Assembly (NCBI RefSeq): GCF_030227115.1
Contig: NZ_JASSUA010000004.1
Coordinates: forward strand, 1-64,000
DNA length: 64,000 nt
Reading direction: 5' to 3'
Source: Marinobacter sp. SS13-12
GTDB taxonomy: Bacteria; Pseudomonadota; Gammaproteobacteria; Pseudomonadales; Oleiphilaceae
The position numbers and the translations under genes were made by a program. The notes under the pieces are model-generated. The model was given only the letters and a program-made list of their open reading frames with translations, made no database searches and was not told where the DNA came from. Numbering within the stretch: position 1 is the stretch's first letter; the number at the start of each line of letters is the position of its first letter. Of this stretch, positions 53,158-62,281 are shown piece by piece.

Positions 53158-55452
53158 ATGGAAAACGGCACCCACTTTCGTACCTGCCACCTGTGTGAGG
53201 CCATGTGTGGCGTTGCGATCGAGGTAAAGGATGGCCATATCGCCTCCATCAAGGGCGATGAGGACGACCCGTTAAGCCATGGCCATATCTGCCCCAAGGC
53301 CGTAGCGCTGCAGGACCTTCACGAAGACCCTGAACGGTTACGCAAACCGGTACGCAAAACGGCCGAAGGCTGGCAGGAAATGGAATGGGACGACGCCTTT
53401 GACCTGGTGGCAGACCGCCTGCACAGCGTGCGCAAGGAACACGGCCGCAACAGCATTGGCGCCTACCTGGGCAACCCCAACGTTCACAACCACGGTTCGC
53501 TGGTGGCAACCATGCCGTTCCTGCGGGCTTTGGGCACCCAGAACCGTTTCTCCGCCACTTCCAACGACCAGCTGCCTCACATGCTGGCCAGCCTGGAAAT
53601 GTTCGGCCACCAGATCCTGTTTCCCATCCCGGATATAGACCGCACCGATCTGTTTATCTGCATCGGTGCCAATCCCATGGCCTCCAATGGCAGCCTGATG
53701 ACGGTTCCGGACTTCCGCGGCCGGCTGAAAGCCTTGAAAAGCCGCGGTGGCAAAATGGTGGTGGTGGATCCGCGCCGCACTGAAACCGGCAAACTGGCCG
53801 ACGGGTTTCATTTTATTCGCCCGGGCACCGACGCATTGCTACTGATGGCAATGGTGCACACCCTTTTTGAAGAAAACCTGGTGAACCTCGGCCACGCGGA
53901 ACCCTTTACCAAGGATGTGGACCTGATCCGGCTTGCGTCTCTCGGGTTCACACCGGAAGCGGTGACAGAACAGACCGGTATGCCAGCCGCGGAGATCCGC
54001 AATCTGGCCCGCCAGCTTGCCACCACTCAACGAGCCGCTCTCTACACCCGCATGGGCACCAGCACCCAGGCCTTTGGCGGCGTCGCCACCTGGCTTGCCT
54101 ATGTACTGAACATTCTCACGGGCAAACTCGACAGCACCGGGGGCGTAATGTTCACCCAGCCGGCGATCGATCTTGTTGCCCTCGGTGGCTTGGCCGGCCA
54201 GAGCGGGCATTTTGCCAAGCGGTTCAGCCGGGTGAAGAAGTTGCCCGAGTTTGGCGGTGAATACCCCTCCAGCACCATGGCCGACGAAATACTGACTCCC
54301 GGCGAGGGCCAGATCCGTGCGTTCGTAACCGTGGCTGGTAACCCGGTACTCTCCAGCCCTAACGGTGCCCGTCTTGATGAGGCCTTCAGCGGGCTGGATT
54401 TTATGGTATCGGTGGATTACTACCTCAACGAAACCACCCGCCATGCAGATGTCATACTGCCGCCAACCGCAGGTCTTGAACGCAGTCACTACGACCTGAT
54501 TTTCAGCATGTTCGCCGTCCGTAACACCGCCAAGTACAGCCCTGCCCTGTTCGATGCCGGCAAGGATACCCGCCACGACTGGCAGATACTGCTGGAGCTT
54601 GCCCATCGCCTGGAGAAAAAGCGCAAAGGCGGGCAACTGCCGGTGCGGGCGGAAATGGGCTGGCGCGCCTTCAAACAAATCGGACCCGACCCGATACTCG
54701 ACATGATGTTGCGGGCCGGACCCTACGGCGCCGACGTTGGCCGTGTCCGTGGCCTGGTACAACCGGCTATTGACCTGGTCATGGACATTCTCCCGGAGCG
54801 CCACCCTCTGCGCGGCCTTGCGAAACTCAGTCCGCTGAACCGGCACTGGCAGGATCTGCCCAAGGGGCTTTCAATCAATGCTCTGAAACAGCTGCCCAAC
54901 GGGGTAGACCTGGGCCCCCTGCGCCCCTGTATGCCTGGCCGGCTGTTTACCCGTGATGGCAAGGTCAACCTGGCCCCGCGCCGCTACCTGCATGATCTGG
55001 ACCGCTTGCATGCCCTGCTGTCTGCCCCGCCGGCAGACGGGCTGCTGCTGATCGGGCGCAGGCACGTTCGCAGCAACAATTCCTGGATGCACAATAGCCA
55101 GCGGTTGGTAAAAGGCAAAGAGCGCTGTACCCTGATGATGCACCCTCAGGACGCCTCCCGTTGCGGGCTTCAGGCCGGTGATTCGGCCGAGGTTGCTTCG
55201 CCTGCCGGCAAGATTGTATTGCCTGTGGAAATTACTGACGACATCATGGCAGGTGTGGTTTCCGTGCCCCATGGCTGGGGCCACCATCGTGAAGGTACCC
55301 GGCAGTCGGTCGCCGTTGCACACGCGGGGGCCAGCATTAATGACGTCATCAGCGACGAGCAAACAGATCCGCTGGTTGGTACATCCGTACTTAACGGACA
55401 GACGGTAAATGTGAAAGTATGGCGCTCGGAGCGCCCGCGCAAACTGGCCTGA
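53158..55452 (+). CDS. Molybdopterin-dependent oxidoreductase with [4Fe-4S] domain
   Basis: 764 residues. DMSO-reductase superfamily enzyme. The N-terminal [4Fe-4S] motif is C-x2-C-x3-C (TCHLCEAMCG) with the fourth Cys in HICPKA. The molybdopterin domain has YLGNPNVHNHGSL, IGANPMASNGSL and VVDPRRTETGKLAD. The C-terminal dinucleotide-binding domain has RRHVRSNNSWMHN and SVPHGWGHHREGT. There is no Tat signal, so it is cytoplasmic. The ATG at 53158 starts the conserved domain; the open frame upstream runs through the inverted repeat. The substrate is unknown; formate-dehydrogenase- or nitrate-reductase-like relatives exist. Confidence 0.87.
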   Translation: MENGTHFRTCHLCEAMCGVAIEVKDGHIASIKGDEDDPLSHGHICPKAVALQDLHEDPERLRKPVRKTAEGWQEMEWDDAFDLVADRLHSVRKEHGRNSIGAYLGNPNVHNHGSLVATMPFLRALGTQNRFSATSNDQLPHMLASLEMFGHQILFPIPDIDRTDLFICIGANPMASNGSLMTVPDFRGRLKALKSRGGKMVVVDPRRTETGKLADGFHFIRPGTDALLLMAMVHTLFEENLVNLGHAEPFTKDVDLIRLASLGFTPEAVTEQTGMPAAEIRNLARQLATTQRAALYTRMGTSTQAFGGVATWLAYVLNILTGKLDSTGGVMFTQPAIDLVALGGLAGQSGHFAKRFSRVKKLPEFGGEYPSSTMADEILTPGEGQIRAFVTVAGNPVLSSPNGARLDEAFSGLDFMVSVDYYLNETTRHADVILPPTAGLERSHYDLIFSMFAVRNTAKYSPALFDAGKDTRHDWQILLELAHRLEKKRKGGQLPVRAEMGWRAFKQIGPDPILDMMLRAGPYGADVGRVRGLVQPAIDLVMDILPERHPLRGLAKLSPLNRHWQDLPKGLSINALKQLPNGVDLGPLRPCMPGRLFTRDGKVNLAPRRYLHDLDRLHALLSAPPADGLLLIGRRHVRSNNSWMHNSQRLVKGKERCTLMMHPQDASRCGLQAGDSAEVASPAGKIVLPVEITDDIMAGVVSVPHGWGHHREGTRQSVAVAHAGASINDVISDEQTDPLVGTSVLNGQTVNVKVWRSERPRKLA

Positions 55453-55472
55453 ACCCCTGAACGGAGAAATCT

Positions 55473-55928
55473 ATGCCCCCGTGGCTTCAATGGACGCTGA
55501 TTATTGCCGGCCTGCTGGCTATCGCTTTACTGGTGGCGTTTATCGCTCGCCAGTCCCGTACGCTGCAGGAGGGCAGGAAACGACAGGCCAAAACCGAAGC
55601 GTTTCAGAAGGAACGCCGGGAAAGCATGGTGGAAAGTATCCGGGTTCTGGCAATGGCAGTGGAAGAGGATCAGGTGGAATACTCTGAGGCTTGCCTGCGT
55701 ATCAAGGGGCTGCTGGAGCACGTGGCCCCGGAACTGCTCGAGCAGCCGCCTTTCCGGGTTTTTCAGGAAGTGCATGACCTGATCCAGCACATGCCTACGC
55801 ACCGGACGCGCCAGGAAACCGAAACCAGATTCGTAGAGAAGATGGACCGTGAAAGACTGGCTGTTGAAGAAAAGCACGCCGATGCCATTCGGCGCGCGGC
55901 TACGGCCATCCGCCGCCATCCTTTTTAG
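55473..55928 (+). CDS. DUF2489 family membrane protein
   Basis: 151 residues. One N-terminal transmembrane segment (about 5-26), then a charged helical cytoplasmic domain. It includes ESIRVLAMAVEEDQVEYSEA and CLRIKGLLEHVAPELL, which mark the DUF2489 family. It starts 20 nt after the molybdoenzyme gene and is probably co-transcribed. The function is unknown. Confidence 0.82.
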   Translation: MPPWLQWTLIIAGLLAIALLVAFIARQSRTLQEGRKRQAKTEAFQKERRESMVESIRVLAMAVEEDQVEYSEACLRIKGLLEHVAPELLEQPPFRVFQEVHDLIQHMPTHRTRQETETRFVEKMDRERLAVEEKHADAIRRAATAIRRHPF

Positions 55929-56081
55929 TTCAGGCCCACGCCGGCTTCCGACTCCTTGTGGGTCACCGCCGTATCCATTTTTGTAACGTTTTGTAAACGA
56001 ATATTACCCCTGAAGATTTGATTAGCTTTACAAATCAATCTCTTCACGTGTTACAGGTACATGACACCTCGTTCACTCACC

Positions 56082-56105
56082 AAACCCGGTCCCGGCGGGC
56101 TTTTA
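56082..56105 (+). terminator. Weak terminator candidate after the DUF2489 gene
   Basis: AAACCCG pairs with CGGGcTTT through a 7-nt loop, with one bulged C, and continues into TTTTATTT. The stem is short. Confidence 0.35.
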
Positions 56106-56221
56106 TTTCCCATCGGATTGGCTAAGTTTAAATCAGAGCGCTGCCTTCACTGACCCTGCAGTGTCTCTGATTGTTTTCTCCTGAACACGTTTGGTTTGAT
56201 CTGCAACAAGCGGGTGAGCTT

Positions 56222-56245
56222 GCCGGCCTTCGGGCCGGCTTTTTT
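56222..56245 (+). terminator. Strong rightward terminator
   Basis: The 7-bp stem GCCGGCC / GGCCGGC with a TTCG tetraloop is followed by six T residues. It lies 5 bp before the end of the convergent HDOD gene. Confidence 0.92.
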
Positions 56246-56249
56246 GTGG

Positions 56250-57614
56250 TTACTGGTTCATCATCCCGGCCATGGCCATGATGCTGTCCTTGTTATGGAC
56301 AAGTTCGTCGAACTGATCCTCAACCTTCTGTGGATCCAGCCCCAGCGACTGGTAAAATTCCGCGGTCACTTCCTCCCCGGCGCCGAGTGCCACACCACGG
56401 CGGGTCAACAATTGTCGTCCCAGCCATAACAGTTTTCCGTAAACCGCATGGGGGCCCTCATAGCCAGGGTTTTTCTGGTTGCGAATCGCCAGGCAGACTT
56501 CGTCCGGCATTCCCCAGTTCTGCATCAGCTCGGCCGCAATCTGCTCCCGGGTAACACCCAGCAGATAATGCTCGATCAGCGATGAGTCCATATGGGGATT
56601 GGCTTCCAGGGCCCGGCACACCAGCTTGAAGTGTGGCGGGAATACCTGAGCCAGAACCAGGTAGCCAAAGTTATGCAGCAGCCCTGAAAGGTATGCCAGG
56701 CCAAACACCGGGCGCTCACCACGGGGCATCATGCTGGCCAGTACGCCGGCAGACTGGGCCTGCCAGATGGCCTGCTGCCAGTAGTCGACGTAACCTTCGG
56801 GATGATCCTGGGGCTGTTTCAGGGCGCGACCGAGGGAGAGGCCCATGGCCAGGTTCATCACCAGATCGAATCCCAGAATCCGTGACACTGCATCGTGTAC
56901 CGATCGCACCTGTCCGGCTGCCGCGTAGAACGATGACGACGCCCAACTGACCACCTGGGCCGCCAGGCTGGGATCACTCTCCACAACATCCACCAGATCG
57001 CCCATGACGGCATTGGGATTGACCCGCAGATGAATGATCCGTTGTGCGGTTTCGGGCAGTGGAGGCAGCTCCAGGGTATCTTCAAGGCGCTGCTGGATGC
57101 GCAGAGTGGTAAATCGCCGGATGGCGGAATGCAACTGGTCCCGGTCACGTTCGGGGCTATCCAGGTTGACGGAAATGGAGTCCGGCGTCACCGAAAATGT
57201 CCTCCGCTCGGCAGCGGCGGTAATCGCCTTGAACTCATCGCCGGGCATCACCACGCACAGGTTCTGCTCACCCAACACCAGGGCAACATGAGCCTGCGCG
57301 TCAACCCTGGTATCCACCACGGTGGGCCAGCCCGTCAGGGACGGCAACGCCGGCAGTTCAGTGAGGCCGGAGCGTTCCCGTACCCGCACCTGTTCTCGCC
57401 GCTTCATCACCCTCAGGTCGCGGCCGAGCTCTTTATTCAGGGCATTGATATCAAGCATATCGCCCCGTCGGCAGATGGCCTGAAGGTTTCCCTGTTCGTC
57501 GCTGAGTAGCACCATACGCAACAATTCATCATCCCGGGCCTGACTCACATCACGCAGGGAAACACCGGCCGCTGAATCACCCAGTGCCTGCCGGACCACG
57601 ACAGGTAGCTCCAT
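56250..57614 (-). CDS. HDOD domain protein with N-terminal YbaK/deacylase-like domain
   Basis: 454 residues. The first 150 residues resemble the YbaK/ProX aminoacyl-tRNA deacylase fold (LLRMVLLSDEQGNLQAICRRG and CVVMPGDEF). The C-terminal HDOD domain has LPPLPETAQRIIHLRVNPNA, VVESDPSLAAQVVSWASSSFY and LLHNFGYLVLAQVFPPHF. HDOD proteins usually act in signalling without nucleotide hydrolysis. The ATG at 57614 has GGAGAG 4 nt upstream; a longer frame to 57680 lacks support. Confidence 0.83.
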   Translation of the reverse strand: MELPVVVRQALGDSAAGVSLRDVSQARDDELLRMVLLSDEQGNLQAICRRGDMLDINALNKELGRDLRVMKRREQVRVRERSGLTELPALPSLTGWPTVVDTRVDAQAHVALVLGEQNLCVVMPGDEFKAITAAAERRTFSVTPDSISVNLDSPERDRDQLHSAIRRFTTLRIQQRLEDTLELPPLPETAQRIIHLRVNPNAVMGDLVDVVESDPSLAAQVVSWASSSFYAAAGQVRSVHDAVSRILGFDLVMNLAMGLSLGRALKQPQDHPEGYVDYWQQAIWQAQSAGVLASMMPRGERPVFGLAYLSGLLHNFGYLVLAQVFPPHFKLVCRALEANPHMDSSLIEHYLLGVTREQIAAELMQNWGMPDEVCLAIRNQKNPGYEGPHAVYGKLLWLGRQLLTRRGVALGAGEEVTAEFYQSLGLDPQKVEDQFDELVHNKDSIMAMAGMMNQ

Positions 57615-57742
57615 AAGTCTCTCCAAAATGTTGACGGTACCGTTCAGGGCACACTGGTTATCGTCCAGTATAGGGTACAAACAACAACCCGACGTTGACT
57701 TCAGCCTAGTTTCTGCACGCCTTCGATGCGAATTCGCGCCTG

Positions 57743-59818
57743 TTATACGTCGCCGTAGCGAATTCGCTCACCCAGCCAGCGGCGAATCAGACCATTCACC
57801 AGGGCCGGCTGTTTCATCAGGCCCGGCGCCATTTCCCGCACGGGTTCAATCCAGCCCTTGTCGCGCTCAAAATCCGCCAGGCGGAACTGCATCATGCCGG
57901 TCTGGCGGGTACCCAGCACCTCGCCCGGGCCTCGTATTTCCAGGTCTTTCTCCGCGATGACGAAGCCATCCTGGCTTTCCCGAAGGGCCTGCAAACGTGC
58001 CTTGCCGTTCAGCGACAAGGGTGGATGGTACATCAGAACACAGAAGCTGGCCTCTTCGCCCCGGCCAACCCGGCCCCGTAGCTGATGCAGCTGGGCCAGC
58101 CCCAATCGCTCCGGGTTTTCGATAATAATCAACGAGGCGTTGGGCACATCGACACCCACCTCGATCACCGTGGTGGCGACCAGAAGATCCAGCTCACCGT
58201 TCTTGAACTGTTCCATCACCGCCGCCTTTTCCACGGCTTTCAGGCGCCCATGAACAAGCCCCAGCTTCAGGTCCGGCAGGCGTTCCGCCAGCTCCTGGGC
58301 AGTCACTTCCGCCGCCTGGCATTGCAACGCCTCGGATTCCTCGATCAATGTGCATACCCAATACGCCTGCCGGCCTTCCCGGCAGGCTTTGCGGACACGG
58401 TCGGTCACATCATCACGGCGGCTGTCGGGGATGGCGATGGTTTCGATGGGTTTGCGGCCAGGGGGCAGCTCGTCAATCACCGACGTATCCAGGTCCGCGT
58501 AGGCACTCATGGCCAGGGTACGCGGGATCGGGGTTGCCGTCATGATCAGTTGGTGTGGAGCCATGGTGCCACCAACCCCCTTCTCTCGCAAAGCCAGGCG
58601 CTGATGCACCCCGAAACGATGCTGCTCGTCTACAATGACTAACGCCAGCCGGCTGAAGGCAACGTCTTCCTGAAACAGGGCGTGGGTGCCAATAACCACT
58701 GAGGCATTGCCACTGCCGATGTCCTCCAGGGCTTCCTTGCGGGCCTTGCCCTTGATCTTCCCGGATAACCACGCCACGCGGATGCCCAGGGGCTCAAGCC
58801 AGCCGTGAAAGTTCTGATAATGCTGCTCTGCCAGTATTTCGGTAGGCGCCATCAGTGCCACCTGAGCGCCGGCGCCGATTGCCTGAAGCGCTGCCAGTGC
58901 AGCTACCACGGTTTTCCCGGAGCCCACATCCCCCTGGACCAGCCGCAACATGGGGACCGTCTGGCTCAGATCCTGACGGATTTCGCTCATGACATGGCGC
59001 TGGGCGCCGGTGAGACTGAAGGGCAGAAGGTCGAGAAACCGCTCGGGCAGATCACCTGCAGGAAGCAACGGCAGAGCTTCCCGAGCCTGAACCTGCTGGC
59101 GAACCTGCAGCAGGCTGAGCTGATGGGCCAGCAACTCCTCCATCACCAGCCGCTGCTGGGCCGGGTGTCGACCCTCCACCAGCAAATGAACCGGCGCACT
59201 GGCCGGCGGGGAGTGCACCAGTTCTACCGCCTCGGTTATACCGGGCAGCTGATAACTGGCCAGCAGCTGTGCCGGAAGCCACTCGCGGATCGGGTAGCGT
59301 TTCAGATAGCCCAGCGCCTGCTGGCAAAGGCTTCGTACCCGGGGTTGCTGAATACCTTCAGTGAGGGGATAGACCGGTGTCAGTGTTGCCTCGCCCCGGG
59401 CCGGCATGGGCGGTGGATTCACCTGGTACTCGGGGTGATAGAACTCGTAACCGGCCCTGCCCGGCCGCACCTCCCCGAAGCAGCGAACCCGCGCGCCCTC
59501 CGTAAGCTGGTTCTTCTGGGCGGCGTTGAAATGAAAAAACCGCATGACCAGGAAACCGCTGCTGTCTTTCAGGGTTATCTGCAGGCTGCGCCGCCGCCCC
59601 ATCACCAGGTCGGCCTTCATCACCTCGCCTTCCACTACGCCAACATCGCCGATGCGAAGATTGCCCATGGGGATAATACGGGTGCGATCCTCGTATCGGT
59701 GCGGCAAATGGAACAGCAGGTCCTGAAGCGACTGGATGCCCAGTTTCGCCAGCTTTTCCGCCAGGGCGCCGCCGACGCCCTTCAGGGTGGTAACCGGGAT
59801 GTCTTCCAGTGACGTCAT
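57743..59818 (-). CDS. recG: ATP-dependent DNA helicase RecG
   Basis: 691 residues. It remodels stalled replication forks and branched DNA. The wedge/OB domain is N-terminal. Walker A is VQGDVGSGKTVVAALAAL and the DEAD-like box is VIVDEQHRFGVHQR. The motif region ATPIPRTLAMSAYADLDTS and the C-terminal QLHQLRGRVGRGEE are present. The ATG at 59818 begins the conserved N-terminus and is 8 nt past the oxyR stop codon, so the two genes form an operon as in Pseudomonas. Confidence 0.96.
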   Translation of the reverse strand: MTSLEDIPVTTLKGVGGALAEKLAKLGIQSLQDLLFHLPHRYEDRTRIIPMGNLRIGDVGVVEGEVMKADLVMGRRRSLQITLKDSSGFLVMRFFHFNAAQKNQLTEGARVRCFGEVRPGRAGYEFYHPEYQVNPPPMPARGEATLTPVYPLTEGIQQPRVRSLCQQALGYLKRYPIREWLPAQLLASYQLPGITEAVELVHSPPASAPVHLLVEGRHPAQQRLVMEELLAHQLSLLQVRQQVQAREALPLLPAGDLPERFLDLLPFSLTGAQRHVMSEIRQDLSQTVPMLRLVQGDVGSGKTVVAALAALQAIGAGAQVALMAPTEILAEQHYQNFHGWLEPLGIRVAWLSGKIKGKARKEALEDIGSGNASVVIGTHALFQEDVAFSRLALVIVDEQHRFGVHQRLALREKGVGGTMAPHQLIMTATPIPRTLAMSAYADLDTSVIDELPPGRKPIETIAIPDSRRDDVTDRVRKACREGRQAYWVCTLIEESEALQCQAAEVTAQELAERLPDLKLGLVHGRLKAVEKAAVMEQFKNGELDLLVATTVIEVGVDVPNASLIIIENPERLGLAQLHQLRGRVGRGEEASFCVLMYHPPLSLNGKARLQALRESQDGFVIAEKDLEIRGPGEVLGTRQTGMMQFRLADFERDKGWIEPVREMAPGLMKQPALVNGLIRRWLGERIRYGDV

Positions 59819-59826
59819 ATCCTGGC

Positions 59827-60786
59827 TCAGGCAGTTGCGGCAGCGGCCGGGGTTTCGATTTTCGCTTTTTCGATCACCCGGCACTGGCTGGCTGCCAGCG
59901 ACAGAACATCAATCGCCTTGGGACGGGGGAACGTCACCCGCCAGGCCAGTGCGACCGTTCGGAAAGGCACCGGTGCTGCGAAAGGCCGAACCGCCAGAAT
60001 GCTCTCGTCGTACTGCATCGCAGTCGCGGCGGAAAGCGGCAATACCGTGATACCAAGGCCGGAAGCCACCATGTGGCGAATGGTTTCCAGAGAACTGCCC
60101 TCGGTCACCAGTGACGGCGCCTTGGCATTGGGGTTGCGGGTAACCGCATCAACCAGCGGCGGGCAGGACTCCAGCACCTGGTCACGGAAACAGTGGCCCG
60201 GGCCGAGCAACAGCAACTGCTCCTGGGCCAGCTCCTCCGCCGTCAGGCTCTCCCGCTCGGTGAGCGGATGGCCACCCGGCAGAAGCACCACGAAAGGCTC
60301 GTCATAAAGCGGCAGGGTCACCACTTCAGGCTCTTCAAACGGCAGTGCGATGATAATGGCATCAAGTTCGGACTGGCGCAGTTTCTGGCGCAGGGTGGCG
60401 GTGTAGTTTTCCTCGATGTACAGGGGCATATCCGGCGCAGCGCGGCGCAGCTCGGGCAACAGATGCGGAAACAGATAGGGGCCGATGGTGTAGATGGCTC
60501 CGACCTTCAGCGGTGCATTGAGCTGGTTCTTGCCATCCTGCGCCATGTCGCGGATGACGCCCACCTGGTCCAGCACCCGCTGCGCCTGCTCGATGATGCG
60601 TTTGCCGGTTTCGGTGACACGGATACTGTTCTTGCTGCGCTCAAACAGCGGAATACCCAGTTCGTCTTCCAGCTTCTTGACCGCCACGCTCAGGGTAGGC
60701 TGGCTGACATGACAGCGCTCGGCGGCGCGGCCAAAATGCCTTTCCCGTGCGAGGGTAACAACGTATCTTAACTCGGTGAGAGTCAT
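59827..60786 (-). CDS. oxyR: Hydrogen-peroxide sensor regulator OxyR
   Basis: 319 residues. LysR-type regulator. The N-terminal helix-turn-helix is HFGRAAERCHVSQPTLSVAVKKLE. The redox pair is in GHCFRDQVLESC, with two cysteines nine residues apart as in E. coli Cys199/Cys208, so it should sense peroxide by disulfide formation. It is upstream of and co-transcribed with recG. Confidence 0.96.
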   Translation of the reverse strand: MTLTELRYVVTLARERHFGRAAERCHVSQPTLSVAVKKLEDELGIPLFERSKNSIRVTETGKRIIEQAQRVLDQVGVIRDMAQDGKNQLNAPLKVGAIYTIGPYLFPHLLPELRRAAPDMPLYIEENYTATLRQKLRQSELDAIIIALPFEEPEVVTLPLYDEPFVVLLPGGHPLTERESLTAEELAQEQLLLLGPGHCFRDQVLESCPPLVDAVTRNPNAKAPSLVTEGSSLETIRHMVASGLGITVLPLSAATAMQYDESILAVRPFAAPVPFRTVALAWRVTFPRPKAIDVLSLAASQCRVIEKAKIETPAAAATA

Positions 60787-60874
60787 GGTGGGCTCCGGTC
60801 AGATGTCGTCCAGCCAGGGCGCGATTAACCGCCCTGTTAATTTATTAGCCAAAGCATAAGGATTGATATTGCCT

Positions 60875-61744
60875 ATGGCAATCACTGAACACAAGCAAAC
60901 GCCACGCATACTGGTCGCCGGCTGCGGCAAACTCGGTGGAGCGATTGCAGAAACGCTGTCCCGGCAGGCTGAGGTCTTCGGTTTGCGGCGCAATCCGGCC
61001 CGGATTCCACAGGGGGTTCATGCCCTCGGCGCCGACCTGCTGGAGCGGGAACAGGTTGAAGCGATACTGCCGGATGGTCTCGATATCGTGATCTATTGCC
61101 TGACGCCCTCCAGTTATGATGAAGAGGGCTACCGTAACGCCTACGTCCGTGGCCTTGAAAATCTTGTCGCCGCCCTCGGCTCACGGCGGCTGACGCGTCT
61201 CTTTTTCGTCAGCAGCAGCAGTGTCTATTCCCAGAATGACGATTCCTGGGTTGACGAGAACAGCCCCACAGACCCTGCCAGGTTCAGCGGCCAGATGGTC
61301 CTGGCAGGCGAGCAAACCGCCCTGAACAGCGGCAACCCTGCAACGGCTGTGCGGTTCAGCGGTATTTACGGCCCAACACGGCAACAATTTCTGGAGGCCG
61401 TCATGAACGGCCGCATGGACCCCGTGTCCCCTGCCCCGTTCAGTAACCGGATTCACGAAGCCGATGCCGTGGCCGCAGTCTGCCACCTGGTGAACCGGGC
61501 GTTGGAAGGAGAGCCTCTGGACCCGTGCTATCTCGCCAGTGACTGTGAACCGGTCAGGCTGGACGAGGTCGTGGCCTGGGTGCGGGAACAGGTGCCCTGT
61601 GCGGCCCCTGAGCCTGATGCTCGCAAGGGTGGGCGCGCGGGCAGCAAGCGTTGCAGTAACAAGCGTTTACTGGAATCCGGGTTCCGTTTCCGCTATCCGG
61701 ATTTTCGGGCGGGTTACCGGGAAATGATCGCCCGGCAGAAATGA
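60875..61744 (+). CDS. SDR/NAD-dependent epimerase-like protein
   Basis: 289 residues. Extended SDR (atypical) with the Rossmann motif ILVAGCGKLGGAIAETL. It also has FFVSSSSVYSQNDDSW (catalytic Ser/Tyr area) and VRFSGIYGPTR. The characteristic YxxxK is not clear, so activity may differ from standard epimerases. The ATG at 60875 is preferred; TTG codons lie upstream. It is divergent from oxyR. The substrate is unknown. Confidence 0.8.
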   Translation: MAITEHKQTPRILVAGCGKLGGAIAETLSRQAEVFGLRRNPARIPQGVHALGADLLEREQVEAILPDGLDIVIYCLTPSSYDEEGYRNAYVRGLENLVAALGSRRLTRLFFVSSSSVYSQNDDSWVDENSPTDPARFSGQMVLAGEQTALNSGNPATAVRFSGIYGPTRQQFLEAVMNGRMDPVSPAPFSNRIHEADAVAAVCHLVNRALEGEPLDPCYLASDCEPVRLDEVVAWVREQVPCAAPEPDARKGGRAGSKRCSNKRLLESGFRFRYPDFRAGYREMIARQK

Positions 61745-61769
61745 AAAAGGCGGCCTGCAGGAGGCCGCC
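61744..61769 (-). terminator. Terminator of the spoT-ridA operon
   Basis: On the minus strand, the 7-bp stem GGCGGCC / GGCCGCC is followed by TTTTT. It overlaps the stop codon region of the convergent SDR gene. The plus strand has no T-run, so it works mainly leftwards. Confidence 0.85.
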
Positions 61770-61791
61770 TCATCAATGCACCGGGCTGATA

Positions 61792-62178
61792 TCAGCTCAG
61801 CACCATCACCGCTTCCATTTCCACCGGAACGCCCTTGGGCAGGGCCGCCACGCCGACGGCGGCACGGGCCGGATAGGGCTCCTGGAAGTAGGTGGCCATA
61901 ATCTCGTTCACCGTGGCGAAATTACTCAGATCTGTCATGTAGATATTAACCTTGACGATGTCCTTGAGCTCACCACCGCTGGCCTCACAAACAGCCTTCA
62001 GGTTTTCGAACACCTGGCGGGTCTTGGCGGCAAAGTCGCCTGCGGCCACCTCCATGGTCTCTGGCACCAGCGGGATCTGTCCGGAGATGTAGACAGTGTC
62101 TCCGGCCTTGACGGCCTGAGAATACGTACCGATAGCCTGCGGTGCATTTTCGGTCTGGATTACGGATTTATTGGTCAT
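61792..62178 (-). CDS. ridA: Reactive enamine/imine deaminase RidA
   Basis: 128 residues. It hydrolyses 2-aminoacrylate and related imines. The motifs [26 protein letters not shown] and [22 protein letters not shown] are intact, including the arginine that binds the substrate carboxylate. The ATG at 62178 fits the family; an open extension to 62241 does not. It follows spoT on the same strand, a common arrangement. Confidence 0.95.
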   Translation of the reverse strand: MTNKSVIQTENAPQAIGTYSQAVKAGDTVYISGQIPLVPETMEVAAGDFAAKTRQVFENLKAVCEASGGELKDIVKVNIYMTDLSNFATVNEIMATYFQEPYPARAAVGVAALPKGVPVEMEAVMVLS

Positions 62179-62281
62179 GACCTTGGGACCCTCTGTTTCA
62201 AAACGCCAATCCTCACCCCTGGACGGCCAGCCTGTCAACACGCCGAAAGTCGCGCCTCGGGCCTGTCGATCAGTGGCCGCC

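Larger units (their letters stand above)
55929..56249. other. Intergenic region with orphan terminator; possible sRNA
   Basis: 321 bp between convergent genes. It has a weak promoter pair TTGTAA (55981-55986) / TATTAC (56002-56007), an inverted repeat around 56015-56042, a bulged hairpin with T-run at 56082-56105 and a strong rightward terminator at 56222-56245. That last terminator lies 300 bp past the nearest rightward gene, so a short RNA could be made here. No small protein is evident. Confidence 0.4.
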
